NCBI GenBank assembly: GCA_902783615.1
Contig: CACZRQ010000277.1
Location: forward strand, 1 to 14,289
Source: an uncultured Bacteroidales bacterium
GTDB taxonomy: Bacteria; Bacteroidota; Bacteroidia; Bacteroidales; Bacteroidaceae
Length of the DNA: 14,289 nt
Direction: 5' to 3'
The translations under genes and the position numbers were made by a program. Within the stretch, counting starts at the first letter, position 1; the number at the start of each line of letters is the position of its first letter. This document shows positions 14,246 to 14,289 of this stretch, piece after piece. The notes beneath the pieces were generated by a model. It made no database searches. It saw only the letters and a list, made by a program, of their open reading frames with translations, and was not told the origin of the DNA.

Positions 14246-14289
14246 TCCTTTCACCTTTGCCTTCACCTCCCTTCACCTCCCTTCACCTC
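14246..14289. repeat. CCTTCACCTC 10-bp array running off the window
   Basis: There are three uninterrupted copies of CCTTCACCTC (14260-14289), preceded by a degenerate unit around CTCCTTTCACCTTTG (14245-14259). It is the complementary orientation of the GGTGAAGG core at 14152-14191, so the two arrays can form a long imperfect stem. The array reaches the last base, so its copy number and the next gene are unknown. Confidence 0.75.

Noticed and set aside
14099..14289. 10-bp arrays as a CRISPR array
   Set aside because: The units are directly adjacent with no unique spacers, and there are no cas genes in view.

Overview
The window looks like a chromosomal segment from a Bacteroidales bacterium, most likely Prevotella/Segatella-like. 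This is inferred from three things. The division genes are ordered murG-murC-ftsQ-ftsA-ftsZ with no ddl between murC and ftsQ, followed by a yqeY-type gene. Two promoter candidates carry the Bacteroidetes -7 box TAnnTTTG. Starts are A-rich and lack Shine-Dalgarno sites. No 16S or other species marker is present, so the genus is a guess.

Region 1 (2-6286, all +) is the end of the division and cell-wall (dcw) cluster: murG (5' end cut off by the window), murC, ftsQ, ftsA, ftsZ and yqeY. MurG and MurC make peptidoglycan precursors. FtsQ, FtsA and FtsZ build and anchor the division ring. Genes overlap or are closely spaced, except for a hairpin-forming gap after murC and a 7-bp tandem repeat that begins next to the ftsZ stop codon.

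Region 2 (6287-10871, +) starts with a long perfect hairpin overlapping a promoter candidate. Two exported-looking proteins follow: a Gfo/Idh/MocA oxidoreductase with a Tat-like signal, and a 1029-residue protein made of a HEAT-like N-terminal half plus two diverged DUF1080 (3-keto-disaccharide hydrolase) domains. Together they suggest an oxidation-dependent 3-keto-glycoside cleavage module. This is the most interesting protein-coding part of the window.

Region 3 (10932-13067) holds a proline iminopeptidase-type alpha/beta hydrolase (+) and a convergent iron-type alcohol dehydrogenase of the YqhD/BDH group (-). An 11-bp-stem bidirectional terminator separates them.

Region 4 (13068-14289) has no intact gene. 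It contains the alcohol dehydrogenase promoter, a broken N-terminal remnant of a P-loop ATPase, a 265-bp nested inverted-repeat element with 30-bp ends, three AA-centred palindromes, direct repeats spaced exactly 22 bp, and 10-bp iteron-like arrays that run off the window end. This dense non-coding repeat zone is the most unusual DNA here and may lead into an accessory or mobile region.
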